64,000 nt of DNA, taken from the NCBI GenBank assembly GCA_963836375.1, contig CAWIJK010000001.1, forward strand, positions 62,001 to 126,000, read 5' to 3'. Below, piece after piece: positions 26,129 through 34,342 of this stretch. The position numbers were made by a program, and so were the translations under genes. The stretch is from CAWIJK01 sp963836375. GTDB lineage: Bacteria; Actinomycetota; Acidimicrobiia; Acidimicrobiales; RAAP-2. Numbering within the stretch: the first letter of the stretch is position 1; each line of letters opens with the position of its first letter. The notes under the pieces are model-generated. The model ran no database searches. It saw only the letters and a program-made list of their open reading frames with translations, and was not told the DNA's origin.

Positions 26129-26929
26129 TCAGGCCGGGTGGGGGCCCTCGGCCCCGAGGGTGGTCTCGGTGCCGATGACGTTGCCCCCCTGGTTGACGAA
26201 CTCCTGGAGTTGGGGGTCGACCACAACGCCGACCGCCTCTTTGGCGTTGGCGTTGACGATCGAGAGCATCTTGGTCGGGTCGACCAGGATGAAGATGCCC
26301 TCGGCCTCGGCGGTGAGCGTCCCCTCGTGGTAGATCCCGCCCCAGGCGAAGATCTTGCGCCCCTCGACGCCGGTCTGGCGGGCCACCAGGTCCAGGTCGG
26401 CCAGGAGCGGTGTGGGCCGCCGGTACTTGACCGTGAGGGTCCCGGTCATCCCGGCCCGGTTGGTGATGATGTTGGCCGAGCCCAGCAGCTCGTCCATCAG
26501 CTCGGCGATGACCCCGCCGTGCACGCAGGTGGGCGGGCCCTCGTAGGCGTAACCGAAAAAGGCCCGACCCCGCAGCTCGAGCTGGCCGCCTTCGCCCTCG
26601 ACGGCCCACAGGTCGACCGGCGGGGCGATCGGGTTGGCGAAGCCGATCATGGGACTGGTCGGGAAGAAGTCCTGGGGGTGGCCGGCGTTGTCCGGCTGGC
26701 CGCGGGGCCGCTTCCCCGCCTCCGCCCGCCTCTCGAGCTCCCCGGCCAGCCGCTCGACGTCGTCGGCGGCCCTCGTCAGGTCCGGCTCGGCCAAGGGCCG
26801 ACCGACGGCCACGTCGCTCAGCCGCCGGATCGCCGCGGCGAGCCGGTTCCGGGGGCGGGGGCCGGTCGAGACCGGCTGGCCATGCAGGGCGGTGGCCTCG
26901 GGCGGGAGCGGCGGCCCTCCGGGCCTCAT
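26129..26929 (-). CDS. PaaI-family acyl-CoA thioesterase
   Basis: A 266-aa protein with a C-terminal hot-dog thioesterase domain: YEGPPTCVHGGVIAELMDELLGSANI contains the HGG motif with the catalytic acidic residue, and TGTLTVKYRRPTPL follows. The first 100 residues form an extra helical segment (AAIRRLSDVAVGRPL and a Glu/Arg-rich stretch), longer than simple PaaI proteins of about 140 aa. ATG 26929 overlaps the crotonase stop (ATGA), so the two are translationally coupled. It may recycle CoA from stalled intermediates. Confidence 0.87.
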   Translation of the reverse strand: MRPGGPPLPPEATALHGQPVSTGPRPRNRLAAAIRRLSDVAVGRPLAEPDLTRAADDVERLAGELERRAEAGKRPRGQPDNAGHPQDFFPTSPMIGFANPIAPPVDLWAVEGEGGQLELRGRAFFGYAYEGPPTCVHGGVIAELMDELLGSANIITNRAGMTGTLTVKYRRPTPLLADLDLVARQTGVEGRKIFAWGGIYHEGTLTAEAEGIFILVDPTKMLSIVNANAKEAVGVVVDPQLQEFVNQGGNVIGTETTLGAEGPHPA

Positions 26930-27720
26930 CGACGCTGGAAGTTGGGCTGGCGCTTCTCGGCGAAGGCCTTGGGGCCCTCCTTGGCGTCCTCGGTGGCGAA
27001 GATGGGCCAACCGATCTCGAGCTCCCGGGCCAGGCCGTCGGTCTCGGACATGCCCTCGGTCTCGATCACCGACCGCTTGATGGCCTCGACCGCCAAGGGC
27101 CCGTTGCGCCCGATGACACCGGCGATCTCGAGGGCGGCGTCGAGCGCCGTGCCGTCGGGCACGACCCGGCCGATCAGGCCGACCCGCAGCGCCTCGTCGG
27201 CCGGCATCTCTCGGGCGGTCAGCAGCAGGTCCATGGCCACGGTGTAGGGGATCTGGCGGCGCAGGCGCACGGTCGACCCCCCGACGGGGAACAGGCCCCG
27301 CCGGGCCTCGAACACCCCGAACGTGGCCCCGGCCCCGGCCACCCGGATGTCGGTCGCCTGGAGGATCTCGGTGCCACCGGCCACCGCCCAGCCCTCGACG
27401 GCGGCCACCAGGGGCTTGCGCAGCTGGTAGTGGCGCAGCAGCGCCTTCCAGTGCAGGTCCGGGTCCTCGGCCATCCGGTGCTGGTACTTCTCGCTGTCGG
27501 GGCCGCCCATGGCCTTGAGGTCCATGCCGGTGCAGAAGTTCCCCCCGGCGCCGGTCAACACGGCGCAGCGGATGTCGTCGTTGCCGTCGATCTCGGCCCA
27601 GGCGTCGGCCATGCCGACCAGCATCGGGAGGCTGAGGGCGTTCTTGGCCTCGGGGCGGTTCATGGTGACGACGGCCGTCGACCCGTCCCGCTCGAACGTC
27701 AGGTGCTCGGTTGATTCCAC
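26926..27720 (-). CDS. Enoyl-CoA hydratase/isomerase (EchA-type)
   Basis: A 264-aa crotonase. VVTMNRPEAKNALSLPM, NFCTGMDLKAMGG (oxyanion hole) and VEGWAVAGGTEILQATDIRVAG are typical. It keeps a Glu at the first acid position (AGGTEIL) and another in FEARRGLFPVGG, consistent with hydratase activity. The GTG start at 27720 lies 12 nt from a near-match KstR site (27732-27745). It is followed by the PaaI thioesterase gene with a 4-nt overlap. Placement beside the thiolase suggests beta-oxidation of a common substrate. Confidence 0.9.
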   Translation of the reverse strand: MESTEHLTFERDGSTAVVTMNRPEAKNALSLPMLVGMADAWAEIDGNDDIRCAVLTGAGGNFCTGMDLKAMGGPDSEKYQHRMAEDPDLHWKALLRHYQLRKPLVAAVEGWAVAGGTEILQATDIRVAGAGATFGVFEARRGLFPVGGSTVRLRRQIPYTVAMDLLLTAREMPADEALRVGLIGRVVPDGTALDAALEIAGVIGRNGPLAVEAIKRSVIETEGMSETDGLARELEIGWPIFATEDAKEGPKAFAEKRQPNFQRR

Positions 27721-27731
27721 GGGCCCGAGAC

Positions 27732-27745
27732 TAGAACAGGTGCCA
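27732..27745. promoter_or_regulatory. Near-match KstR-type operator before the crotonase gene
   Basis: TAGAACAGGTGCCA fits TnnAACnnGTTnnA with one mismatch (GTG for GTT). It ends 12 nt before GTG 27720 and would overlap the promoter or start of the crotonase-thioesterase unit. Confidence 0.5.
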
Positions 27746-27801
27746 TTTCGGGCGACAGTCCGGGCACCACCGGGGGCCGGCGGCGACCGGGCCCGGTCGG
27801 G

Positions 27802-28974
27802 CTAGAGGCGCTCGATGATGGTGCCGGTGGCCAGGGCGCCGCCGCAGCACATCGAGACCAGCCCGAAGGTCTCGTCGCGGCGCTCGAGCTCGTGCAAGAC
27901 GGTGGTGATCAGCCGGCTGCCGGTGGCCCCCACCGGGTGCCCGAGGGCGATGGCCCCCCCGTTCACGTTGACCTTGTCCATGTCGGCGTCGTGGCTCTTG
28001 GCCCAGCTCATGACGACCGAGGCGAAGGCCTCGTTGATCTCGAAGAGGTCGATGTCGCCCATCGTCATGCCGGCCTTGTCGAGCACCTTGGCCGTGGCGG
28101 CGATCGGGCCGTCGAGGTGGTAGTAGGGGTCCGAGCCCACCAGCACCTGGGCCACGATCCGGGCCCGGGGCCGGAGGCCCTCGGCCCTGGCCCGCTCCTC
28201 GGACATCCACAGCACGGCGGCCGCGCCGTCGGAGATCTGCGAGGAATTGCCGGCGGTGTGCATGCCGTCGGGGAGGACCGCCTTGAGCTTGGCCAGGCCC
28301 TCGGCGGTCGTCTCCCGGGGACCCTGGTCCTTGGTCACCACGAGCTTCTCGCCCGAATGCTCGCCGCGGGGACCCTCCTGCCCCACCACCGGCGCCTCCA
28401 CCGGGGCGATCTCACGGGCGAAACGGTCCTCGGCCACGGCCACGGCCGCCTTCTGCTGGGAGACGAGGCCCAGCCAGTCGACGTCGGCCCGGCTGATGCC
28501 GTACTTGCCGGCGATCCGCTCGGCCGCCGTGAACTGGTCCGGCATGTCGTAGGGCAGGTCCTCGGGGATGGCCTTGCCCACGCCGGCAGCGGCGTTGGCC
28601 CCGAGGGGGACCCGGCTCATCGTCTCGACCCCACAGGCGATGCCGACGTCGATGGCCCCCGAGGCGATCAGGTTGTTCACGAAGTGGTTGGCCTGCTGGG
28701 ACGAGCCGCACTGGCAGTCGACGGTGGTCGCCGCCACCTCGTAGGGGAGGCCCTGGAGCAGCCAGGCCGTCCTGGTGACGTTGAAGCCCTGCTCACCGGC
28801 CTGGGTCACACACCCCCCGACCACCTGGTCCACCGAGCCGGCCTCGATGCCCGAGCGCTTCACCACCTCGACCTGGGCGGCGCCCAGCACGTCGGCCGCC
28901 CGCAGCCCCGACAGCCAGCCGTTGCGCTTCCCGATCGGGGTGCGCACCGCTTCGACGATCACTGGCTGGCCCAT
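27802..28974 (-). CDS. FadA5-like 3-ketoacyl-CoA thiolase
   Basis: A 390-aa thiolase releasing acetyl-CoA (or propionyl-CoA) in the last beta-oxidation step. The catalytic Cys89 is in TVDCQCGSSQQA; GGAIALGHPVGATGSR carries the His and MCCGGALATGT the second Cys. The segments IDVGIACGVETMSRVPLGANA and VLVGSDPYYHLDGPIAATAKVLDKAGM closely recall Mycobacterium FadA5, the steroid side-chain thiolase. I chose ATG 28974 because AAGAGG lies 9 nt upstream; GTG 28983 is the other option. A perfect extended KstR-type operator lies 60-78 nt upstream. Together they suggest steroid or branched fatty acid breakdown. Confidence 0.92.
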   Translation of the reverse strand: MGQPVIVEAVRTPIGKRNGWLSGLRAADVLGAAQVEVVKRSGIEAGSVDQVVGGCVTQAGEQGFNVTRTAWLLQGLPYEVAATTVDCQCGSSQQANHFVNNLIASGAIDVGIACGVETMSRVPLGANAAAGVGKAIPEDLPYDMPDQFTAAERIAGKYGISRADVDWLGLVSQQKAAVAVAEDRFAREIAPVEAPVVGQEGPRGEHSGEKLVVTKDQGPRETTAEGLAKLKAVLPDGMHTAGNSSQISDGAAAVLWMSEERARAEGLRPRARIVAQVLVGSDPYYHLDGPIAATAKVLDKAGMTMGDIDLFEINEAFASVVMSWAKSHDADMDKVNVNGGAIALGHPVGATGSRLITTVLHELERRDETFGLVSMCCGGALATGTIIERL

Positions 28975-29034
28975 GGTGGACACCTCTTTGGCTGGGGGCG
29001 TCGGAGGCGACCGGCGCCAAGCGGAGCGGTTCTG

Positions 29035-29052
29035 TCTAGAACCTGTTCTAGA
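29035..29052. promoter_or_regulatory. Perfect extended KstR-type operator before the FadA5-like thiolase
   Basis: TCTAGAACCTGTTCTAGA has perfect 8-bp arms around CT and contains the KstR consensus core TAGAACCTGTTCTA. It lies 60 nt upstream of the thiolase start in the 105-bp spacer after the GAP-family gene. Confidence 0.78.
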
Positions 29053-29079
29053 TCCTAGCCCCGGGCCGACCCGGCCGGT

Positions 29080-29724
29080 TCACGCCCAGAGGGAATAGGC
29101 GCTCTTGGAGATCAAGAGCAGGCCCACGGCCACGGAGAGGTAGACGATCATCTGGCGGCGATGCCCGTCGATCCACTGCCGGATGCCGTCGAGCCGGCGC
29201 CGCGCCGCCGCGGGGGCGGCCAGGGCGTAGCCCTCGATCACCAGGTAGCTGAGGGTGGCGATGAGGCAGAAGGCCAGCAGCGACACCACGTCGGCGGTCT
29301 TCGAGGTGTCGGCTTCGGTGACGGCCAGGGCGGCGGCGCCGACCAGTGGCCACGGCTGGAGCAAGAAGCCCACCCCGGCCGCCGTCCAGATGTTCATCCG
29401 GTCCATGCGCTTCATCCAGGCGGGTTGTGACGGCGGCTTGGCCGGGCGGCCGTGATAGCGCCAGGCGAAGAGCAAGAGGGCGGTCCCGAGGGCGATCTTG
29501 ATGGCCAGCACGGCGTCGGAGGGGGCACTGCTCGGGGCCAGCGGCTGGCCTCCGGTCAGGCTGAGCGTCAAGGCGATCACCAGCCCCAGGGTGACCACCC
29601 AACCCACGAGGAAGCCGACGCCGTTCCTCGTCCCCTTCGGTGTGGACAGGATCAGGATGAACGCGGTGAGCGGAATCGGTTCGAGCGAGCAGCACAGCGC
29701 GATCAGGACCAGCTCGAAGGTCAC
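29080..29724 (-). CDS. GAP/Sap-family membrane protein
   Basis: A 214-aa protein with about six hydrophobic segments, beginning LVLIALCCSLEPIPLTAFILILS. The N-terminal Glu-Pro-Ile-Pro motif and the segment GVGFLVGWVVTLGLVIAL are features of the Sap (sulfolipid-1-addressing protein) / GAP family of actinobacterial membrane proteins, which are linked to glycolipid transport in mycobacteria. The function here is unproven. ATG 29724 was used. It lies just upstream of the thiolase on the same strand but is separated from it by a likely operator, so it is probably an independent unit. Confidence 0.75.
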   Translation of the reverse strand: MTFELVLIALCCSLEPIPLTAFILILSTPKGTRNGVGFLVGWVVTLGLVIALTLSLTGGQPLAPSSAPSDAVLAIKIALGTALLLFAWRYHGRPAKPPSQPAWMKRMDRMNIWTAAGVGFLLQPWPLVGAAALAVTEADTSKTADVVSLLAFCLIATLSYLVIEGYALAAPAAARRRLDGIRQWIDGHRRQMIVYLSVAVGLLLISKSAYSLWA

Positions 29725-29916
29725 CGGAGCCCCCTGCCGGGCGCCGGACCCCAGGATTGGTCGGGTGTCCCGGTTCCAGGCCGGACCCGGTCGGCCCCGT
29801 CCCCCTCGTCCTCCGATGCCATCGTCACCCCGCCCTCGACAGATTGCTGCTCGCCTGGTTGATCGGCCCGCCCCCCAGTGTTGTCCGGCGGGCGGGCCAC
29901 CGGTGTGGACCGGGTT

Positions 29917-31065
29917 CTAACCGAGGAGCCTCTTGGAGATCACCACCCGCTGGATCTGGTTCGTGCCCTCGTAGATCTGGGTGATCTTGGCGTCGCGCAT
30001 GAAGCGCTCGACCGGGAAGTCCTTGGTGTAGCCGTAGCCACCGAGGAGCTGGACGGCGTCGGTGGTCACCGACATGGCGGTGTCCGAGGCGAAGCACTTG
30101 GCCATGGCACCGAACATGGTCAGCTCATCAGCCGGGTCGTCGTCGACCAGAGCACAAGCCCGGAAGACCAGCCCCCGGGCCGCCTCGGTGCGGATGGCCA
30201 TGTCGGCCAGCATGAACCGGAGTCCCTGTAGCTCGGCGATGGGACCGCCGAAGGCCTTGCGCTGGGTCATGTATCCCGCCGCGTAGTCGGTGGCGCCCTG
30301 GGCGATCCCGACCGCCTGGGCTCCGATGGTGGGCCGGCTCCGGTCGAGGGTGTGCATGGCGATGTGGAACCCGCGTCCCTCCTCCCCGACCAGGTTGGAC
30401 GCCGGGACCCGGACCTCGTCGAGCACGATCTCGCCGGTCGGGCTTCCCCGCAGGCCCAGCTTGTCCTCGTGCTTGGCCACCTTCACCCCCCAGTCGGCCT
30501 CCACCACGAAACACGAGACCCCCCGGTGGCCGGCCTCCGGGTCGGTCTTGGCGAAGATCGTGTAGAAGTCCGAGATGCCGGCGTTGGTGATCCAGTACTT
30601 CGATCCGCTCAGGACGTAGCTGTCGCCGTCGCGCACCGCCCGGCACCGCATCGCCGCCACGTCGCTCCCGGCGTCGGCCTCCGAGAGGCAGTAGCTGCCC
30701 TGGGCCTCACCACTCGCGATGCGGGGGATGTACTTGGCCTTCAGCTCGGCCGACCCCCAGTTCATGACCGGGAGCATCGAGAGCTTGTTGATCAGCATGG
30801 TGATCGAGGTCGAGGCACAGACCCGGGCCAGCTCTTCGACGGCGATGGCCTGGGTGACCATGTCCGCCCCGGCCCCGCCGAACTCCTCGGGCATGCCCAG
30901 GGCGGGAAGTTCCATCTCCCGGCAGGCCTCGAAGGACTTCCACGGGTACTGCGCCAGACGGTCCGCCTCGGCGGCGTTAGGAGCGACTCGGTCCTCGCAG
31001 AACTGCCGGAGGGTGCTGCGGAACTCGCGCTGGGTGTCGGTGAGGGAGAAGGTCGGCGCATCCAT
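29917..31065 (-). CDS. Acyl-CoA dehydrogenase
   Basis: A 382-aa FAD enzyme of normal acyl-CoA dehydrogenase size. It shows ALGMPEEFGGAGADMVTQAIAVEELA, YCLSEADAGSDVAAMRC for FAD contact, YVLSGSKYWITNAGISDFYTIFAKT, QLLGGYGYTKDFPVERFMRDAKITQIYEGTNQIQR with the catalytic Glu in YEGTNQ. It most resembles FadE25/short-chain dehydrogenases. The ATG at 31065 is the only sensible start. No KstR-like site is visible directly upstream, but the gene adjoins the beta-oxidation block. Confidence 0.93.
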   Translation of the reverse strand: MDAPTFSLTDTQREFRSTLRQFCEDRVAPNAAEADRLAQYPWKSFEACREMELPALGMPEEFGGAGADMVTQAIAVEELARVCASTSITMLINKLSMLPVMNWGSAELKAKYIPRIASGEAQGSYCLSEADAGSDVAAMRCRAVRDGDSYVLSGSKYWITNAGISDFYTIFAKTDPEAGHRGVSCFVVEADWGVKVAKHEDKLGLRGSPTGEIVLDEVRVPASNLVGEEGRGFHIAMHTLDRSRPTIGAQAVGIAQGATDYAAGYMTQRKAFGGPIAELQGLRFMLADMAIRTEAARGLVFRACALVDDDPADELTMFGAMAKCFASDTAMSVTTDAVQLLGGYGYTKDFPVERFMRDAKITQIYEGTNQIQRVVISKRLLG

Positions 31066-31122
31066 GGGGTGACAGTCTTCCAGAATCCCCTGCTGTCCCA
31101 GGCGGGCCCGGCGCCCGGTCCC

Positions 31123-31977
31123 TCAGACCGCCGCCAGATGCTCGAGGACGAGGCGGGCCAGCTCGTCGGGGGCCATCTCGGGGATCCAGTGGCTCACCCC
31201 CTCGAGCACCTCGAAGCGGTAGCTCCCGGCCACGTACTCAGCCGTGGCCTCGGCCGCCTGGCGTCCGAGCGCTTGGTCCCCGGTCGACCAGATGTAGAGG
31301 GTGGGGACCACGATGGGGGCCAGGGAGTCCGTGAAGCCCCCGTCGATGGCCCGGTACCAGTTGAGGGCGGCGGTCAGCGCGCCGGGCTCGGTGAGGCAGG
31401 TCACATATTCGTCCGCCAGGTCCGGGCCGAGACCGGTCTTTTCGAACATGGCCCGCAGGCCCGAGCCGCGGCCGTCGGCTCCCAAGAGCAGCTGCTCGGG
31501 TTTGTCGGCCATCTGGAACAGCTCGATGTACCCGGAGCGTTCGGCCTGGTCGGTGCCCCCGGCGCCCACGGCGGCGCGCAGGGCCTCGGGGTGGGGGGTG
31601 GACAGCACGGTCAGGCTCCTGACCCGCTCGGCGTATCGGCTGGCGGTGACCCAGGCCACCATCCCGCCCCAGTCATGGCCGATGAGGTCGAACGTGGTCA
31701 TCTCCAGCGTGTCGGCGAGGTCGATCACGTCGGCGACCAGGTTGGGCAACCCGTAGTCGGCGACGGCCATCGGGCGGGCCTTGGGCGAGTAGCCCCGCTG
31801 GTCGGGCGCCACCGCCCGGTAGCCGGCCGAGCCCAGCGCGCTCAACAGACCCCGCCAGCTCCACGACGTCTCGGGAAAGCCGTGGAGGAGGAGCACCGGG
31901 CGACCGTCGGGGGGACCGGCCGCCCGGGCCCCGAACGTCAGCCCGCTGGCGTCGATCTCGAGTCGTTCGATGTCCAT
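31123..31977 (-). CDS. Epoxide-hydrolase-like alpha/beta hydrolase
   Basis: A 284-aa alpha/beta hydrolase with LLHGFPETSWSWRGLL (oxyanion region), VAPDQRGYSPKARP, and the nucleophile elbow FDLIGHDWGGMVAW in which Asp replaces Ser; VSHWIPEMAPDELARLV has the catalytic His. This pattern is that of soluble epoxide hydrolases. It shares the GHDWG elbow with the product at 10738-11607 but is not a close copy. ATG 31977 starts MDIERLEIDASGLTF. Confidence 0.87.
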   Translation of the reverse strand: MDIERLEIDASGLTFGARAAGPPDGRPVLLLHGFPETSWSWRGLLSALGSAGYRAVAPDQRGYSPKARPMAVADYGLPNLVADVIDLADTLEMTTFDLIGHDWGGMVAWVTASRYAERVRSLTVLSTPHPEALRAAVGAGGTDQAERSGYIELFQMADKPEQLLLGADGRGSGLRAMFEKTGLGPDLADEYVTCLTEPGALTAALNWYRAIDGGFTDSLAPIVVPTLYIWSTGDQALGRQAAEATAEYVAGSYRFEVLEGVSHWIPEMAPDELARLVLEHLAAV

Positions 31978-32039
31978 GGCACTCGTGACGTCAGCGCGGC
32001 GCCGCCCGGGGGCACCGCCGGACGCGTTGGACGCTCACT

Positions 32040-32582
32040 TCAGCTCCCGGGCGTGGTGGCCGGTGGTCCCTCGACCAACGTCCGCCAACTCCCGCTCTTC
32101 ACCCACTCGGCCGCACCCTCTGGGGTGAGCCGCAGCGCCTCGTCGGGGACCACGTCGCTGAGCGCGCGCTGGATCACGTAGTCGTGGGAGGCCGACCGGA
32201 ACGCCGCCCGCCGCCCGGCGATCAGATCGGCCGGCGCGGCATCGCTGAGGAAACCCCACAGGGTGAAGGCCACCGTCAGGTCGTGAATGCTCGGAGCCCG
32301 GCCGAAGAGCCCCGAGCGCCTGGAGGCGAGCACAGCGCAGCCGACGGTGACGTCCTCGGTCGACTCTCCCTCGGCCAGTCGGAGCCGGTCGCCGAAGCGG
32401 TGCGCCAGGCGGAGGGCGAACCCCTGGTCCGGACCCGGTGTGCCCATGCCCGGGCCGATCGGCCGCGACGGGGTGCGCAGCTCGGCCGGGCGCCCGGGGG
32501 ACCAAGCGGGGGGGACCTGGAGGTGGCGGGCCGGGCGGACCTGATCGGCCTCGGTGATGGGGACGAAGCTGGGCTGAGTCAT
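32040..32582 (-). CDS. Conserved-looking protein of unknown function
   Basis: A 180-aa protein, ATG 32582. It starts MTQPSFVPITEADQVRPARHLQVPPAW and has an internal helical region HDLTVAFTLWGFLSDAAPADLIAGRRAAFRSASHDYVIQRAL. No signal peptide, transmembrane segment or known motif is evident. The codon use and open frame support a real gene, and it seems to be an actinobacterial-type uncharacterised protein. Confidence 0.65.
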   Translation of the reverse strand: MTQPSFVPITEADQVRPARHLQVPPAWSPGRPAELRTPSRPIGPGMGTPGPDQGFALRLAHRFGDRLRLAEGESTEDVTVGCAVLASRRSGLFGRAPSIHDLTVAFTLWGFLSDAAPADLIAGRRAAFRSASHDYVIQRALSDVVPDEALRLTPEGAAEWVKSGSWRTLVEGPPATTPGS

Positions 32583-32604
32583 GTGGCGGCGAGGCTACCG
32601 CAGG

Positions 32605-32632
32605 GGCCCCCCACGGGGCCCCGTGGGGGGCC
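32605..32632 (-). terminator. 28-bp perfect palindrome after cimA
   Basis: The 28 bases are fully self-complementary (12-bp arms of GGCCCCCCACGG around a GGCC-centred middle). It lies 25 nt downstream of the cimA stop. It lacks a T-run on the minus strand, so it may act as a Rho-assisted or structured terminator for the leuB-ilvE-cimA operon. It could instead be a binding site. Confidence 0.5.
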
Positions 32633-32656
32633 GCCCCCCGAAGGTCCATGAAGGGG

Positions 32657-34342
32657 TCAGGCTCGGACCGACCCGTGGAGGAGGGCAAAGATGATCGAGT
32701 CGTAGAGAGCCTGCCAGCTGGCCTCGATGATGTTCTCCGAGACCCCGATGGTCGTCCAGGTCCGCGCCTCGTCGGCGCTATCGACCAGGACCCGGGTCAC
32801 CGCGCCGGTCCCCCGTCCGGTGTCGAGCACCCGCACCCGGTAGTCGGTGAGGTGGACGCCGGCCAGCTGGGGGAACGACGGGCCGATGGCCTGGCGGAGC
32901 GCCGCGTCCAGGGCGTTGACCGGACCGTTGCCCTCGGCCGTGGCCACCACCCGCTCGGGGCCGATGTGGACCTTCACCGTGGCCTCGGTCGTGGCGTCGG
33001 CACCCCCGGGTAGACCGGGGGTCCCCACGCCGGCCGAGCGCTCGCCGTGATCGGTGATGACCCGGAAGGCCTCCACGGTGAAGTAGTCCTGCTCCCAGCC
33101 TCCGGCCCGGCGCAGGAGCAGCTCGAGCGAGCCGTCGGCCACCTCGAAGTGGTACCCCTCGTGCTCCAACCGCTTGAGCTCGTCGAGGACGCGCCCGAGG
33201 ACCTCCCCGTCGAGCTCGAGACCCAGCTCCTGGGCCTTCATGGCCAGGGTGGAGCGCCCGGCCATCTCCGAGACCACCACCCGGGCCCCGTTGCCGACCA
33301 GGTTGGGGTCGATCTGCTCGTAGAGGTCCCGGCGCCGAGCCACGGCGCTCGCGTGCAGGCCCCCCTTGTGGGCGAAGACCGAGGATCCGACAAAGGGCTG
33401 CTGGGGGTTGGGCGCGATGTTCACCAACTCGGCGATGTGGTGTGAGACCGGGGTCAGCCGTTCGAGCCGGTCGGCCGGGATGGTGCGGACGTTGAGCTTG
33501 AGCGAGAGGTTGGGGATGGCGGCCGACAAGTCGGCGTTCCCGGCCCGCTCGCCGTAGCCGTTGACACACCCCTGGACCTGGGTGGCGCCCTCCTGGACGG
33601 CGATGATCGAGTTGGCCACCGCGCAGCCGGCGTCGTTGTGACAGTGGATCCCGATCTGGGCGCTGGTGTGGGACCGCGCGTCGGCCACCGCGGCGCCAAT
33701 CTGGTCCGGGAGGTTCCCCCCGTTGGTGTCGCAGAGCACGAGGGCCTCGGCACCGGCCGACTCGGCGGCGTCGAGGACCCGCAGGGCGAAGTCCCGGTTG
33801 TGGTGGTGCCCGTCGAAGAAATGCTCAGCGTCCAAGAAGACGCGCAGGCCGTTGTCACGCAGGTAGGCCACCGAGTCACCCACCATGGCCACCGCCTCGT
33901 CGAGCGAGGTCCGCAGGGCGTCGGTGACGTGGCGGTCCCAGCTCTTGGCCACGATGCAGGCCACGGTGGTCCCGGCCCCGACCAGCTGGTCGAGCACCTC
34001 GTCGGCCTCGGGGCGGACCCCGGCCCGTCGGGTCGACCCGAAGGCGACCAGGGTGGCCGTGCGGAGGGTGAGCTCCCCGGGGGCGCGGGCGAAGAACTCG
34101 GCATCCTTGGGGTTGGCCCCGGGCCAGCCGCCCTCGATGTAGGTGACGCCCAGGTGATCGAGCTGCTCGGCCACCCGCAGCTTGTCGTCGACGGTCAGCG
34201 ACAGGCCCTCCTGCTGGCTCCCGTCGCGCAGGGTCGTGTCGAAGATGTCAACCGCCTCGGGCAGCTCGGGGAGCGAATGGCTATGGGATCCCTGGCGGTG
34301 CGCGTGCGCACCCGGACCCTCGGGTGCGTGCTCAGTCGACAT
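32657..34342 (-). CDS. cimA: Citramalate synthase CimA
   Basis: A 561-aa enzyme of the DRE-TIM/LeuA-like family that makes (R)-citramalate from pyruvate and acetyl-CoA, the first step of threonine-independent isoleucine synthesis. VDIFDTTLRDGSQQEGLSLTVDDKLRVAEQLDHLGV is the catalytic start and IGIHCHNDAGCAVANS carries metal-binding His. YIEGGWPGANPKD and the long C-terminal regulatory domain fit CimA rather than LeuA, whose own gene is at 47930-49660. ATG 34342 overlaps the ilvE stop by 11 nt. Operon order is leuB-ilvE-cimA, with an attenuator upstream. Confidence 0.9.
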   Translation of the reverse strand: MSTEHAPEGPGAHAHRQGSHSHSLPELPEAVDIFDTTLRDGSQQEGLSLTVDDKLRVAEQLDHLGVTYIEGGWPGANPKDAEFFARAPGELTLRTATLVAFGSTRRAGVRPEADEVLDQLVGAGTTVACIVAKSWDRHVTDALRTSLDEAVAMVGDSVAYLRDNGLRVFLDAEHFFDGHHHNRDFALRVLDAAESAGAEALVLCDTNGGNLPDQIGAAVADARSHTSAQIGIHCHNDAGCAVANSIIAVQEGATQVQGCVNGYGERAGNADLSAAIPNLSLKLNVRTIPADRLERLTPVSHHIAELVNIAPNPQQPFVGSSVFAHKGGLHASAVARRRDLYEQIDPNLVGNGARVVVSEMAGRSTLAMKAQELGLELDGEVLGRVLDELKRLEHEGYHFEVADGSLELLLRRAGGWEQDYFTVEAFRVITDHGERSAGVGTPGLPGGADATTEATVKVHIGPERVVATAEGNGPVNALDAALRQAIGPSFPQLAGVHLTDYRVRVLDTGRGTGAVTRVLVDSADEARTWTTIGVSENIIEASWQALYDSIIFALLHGSVRA

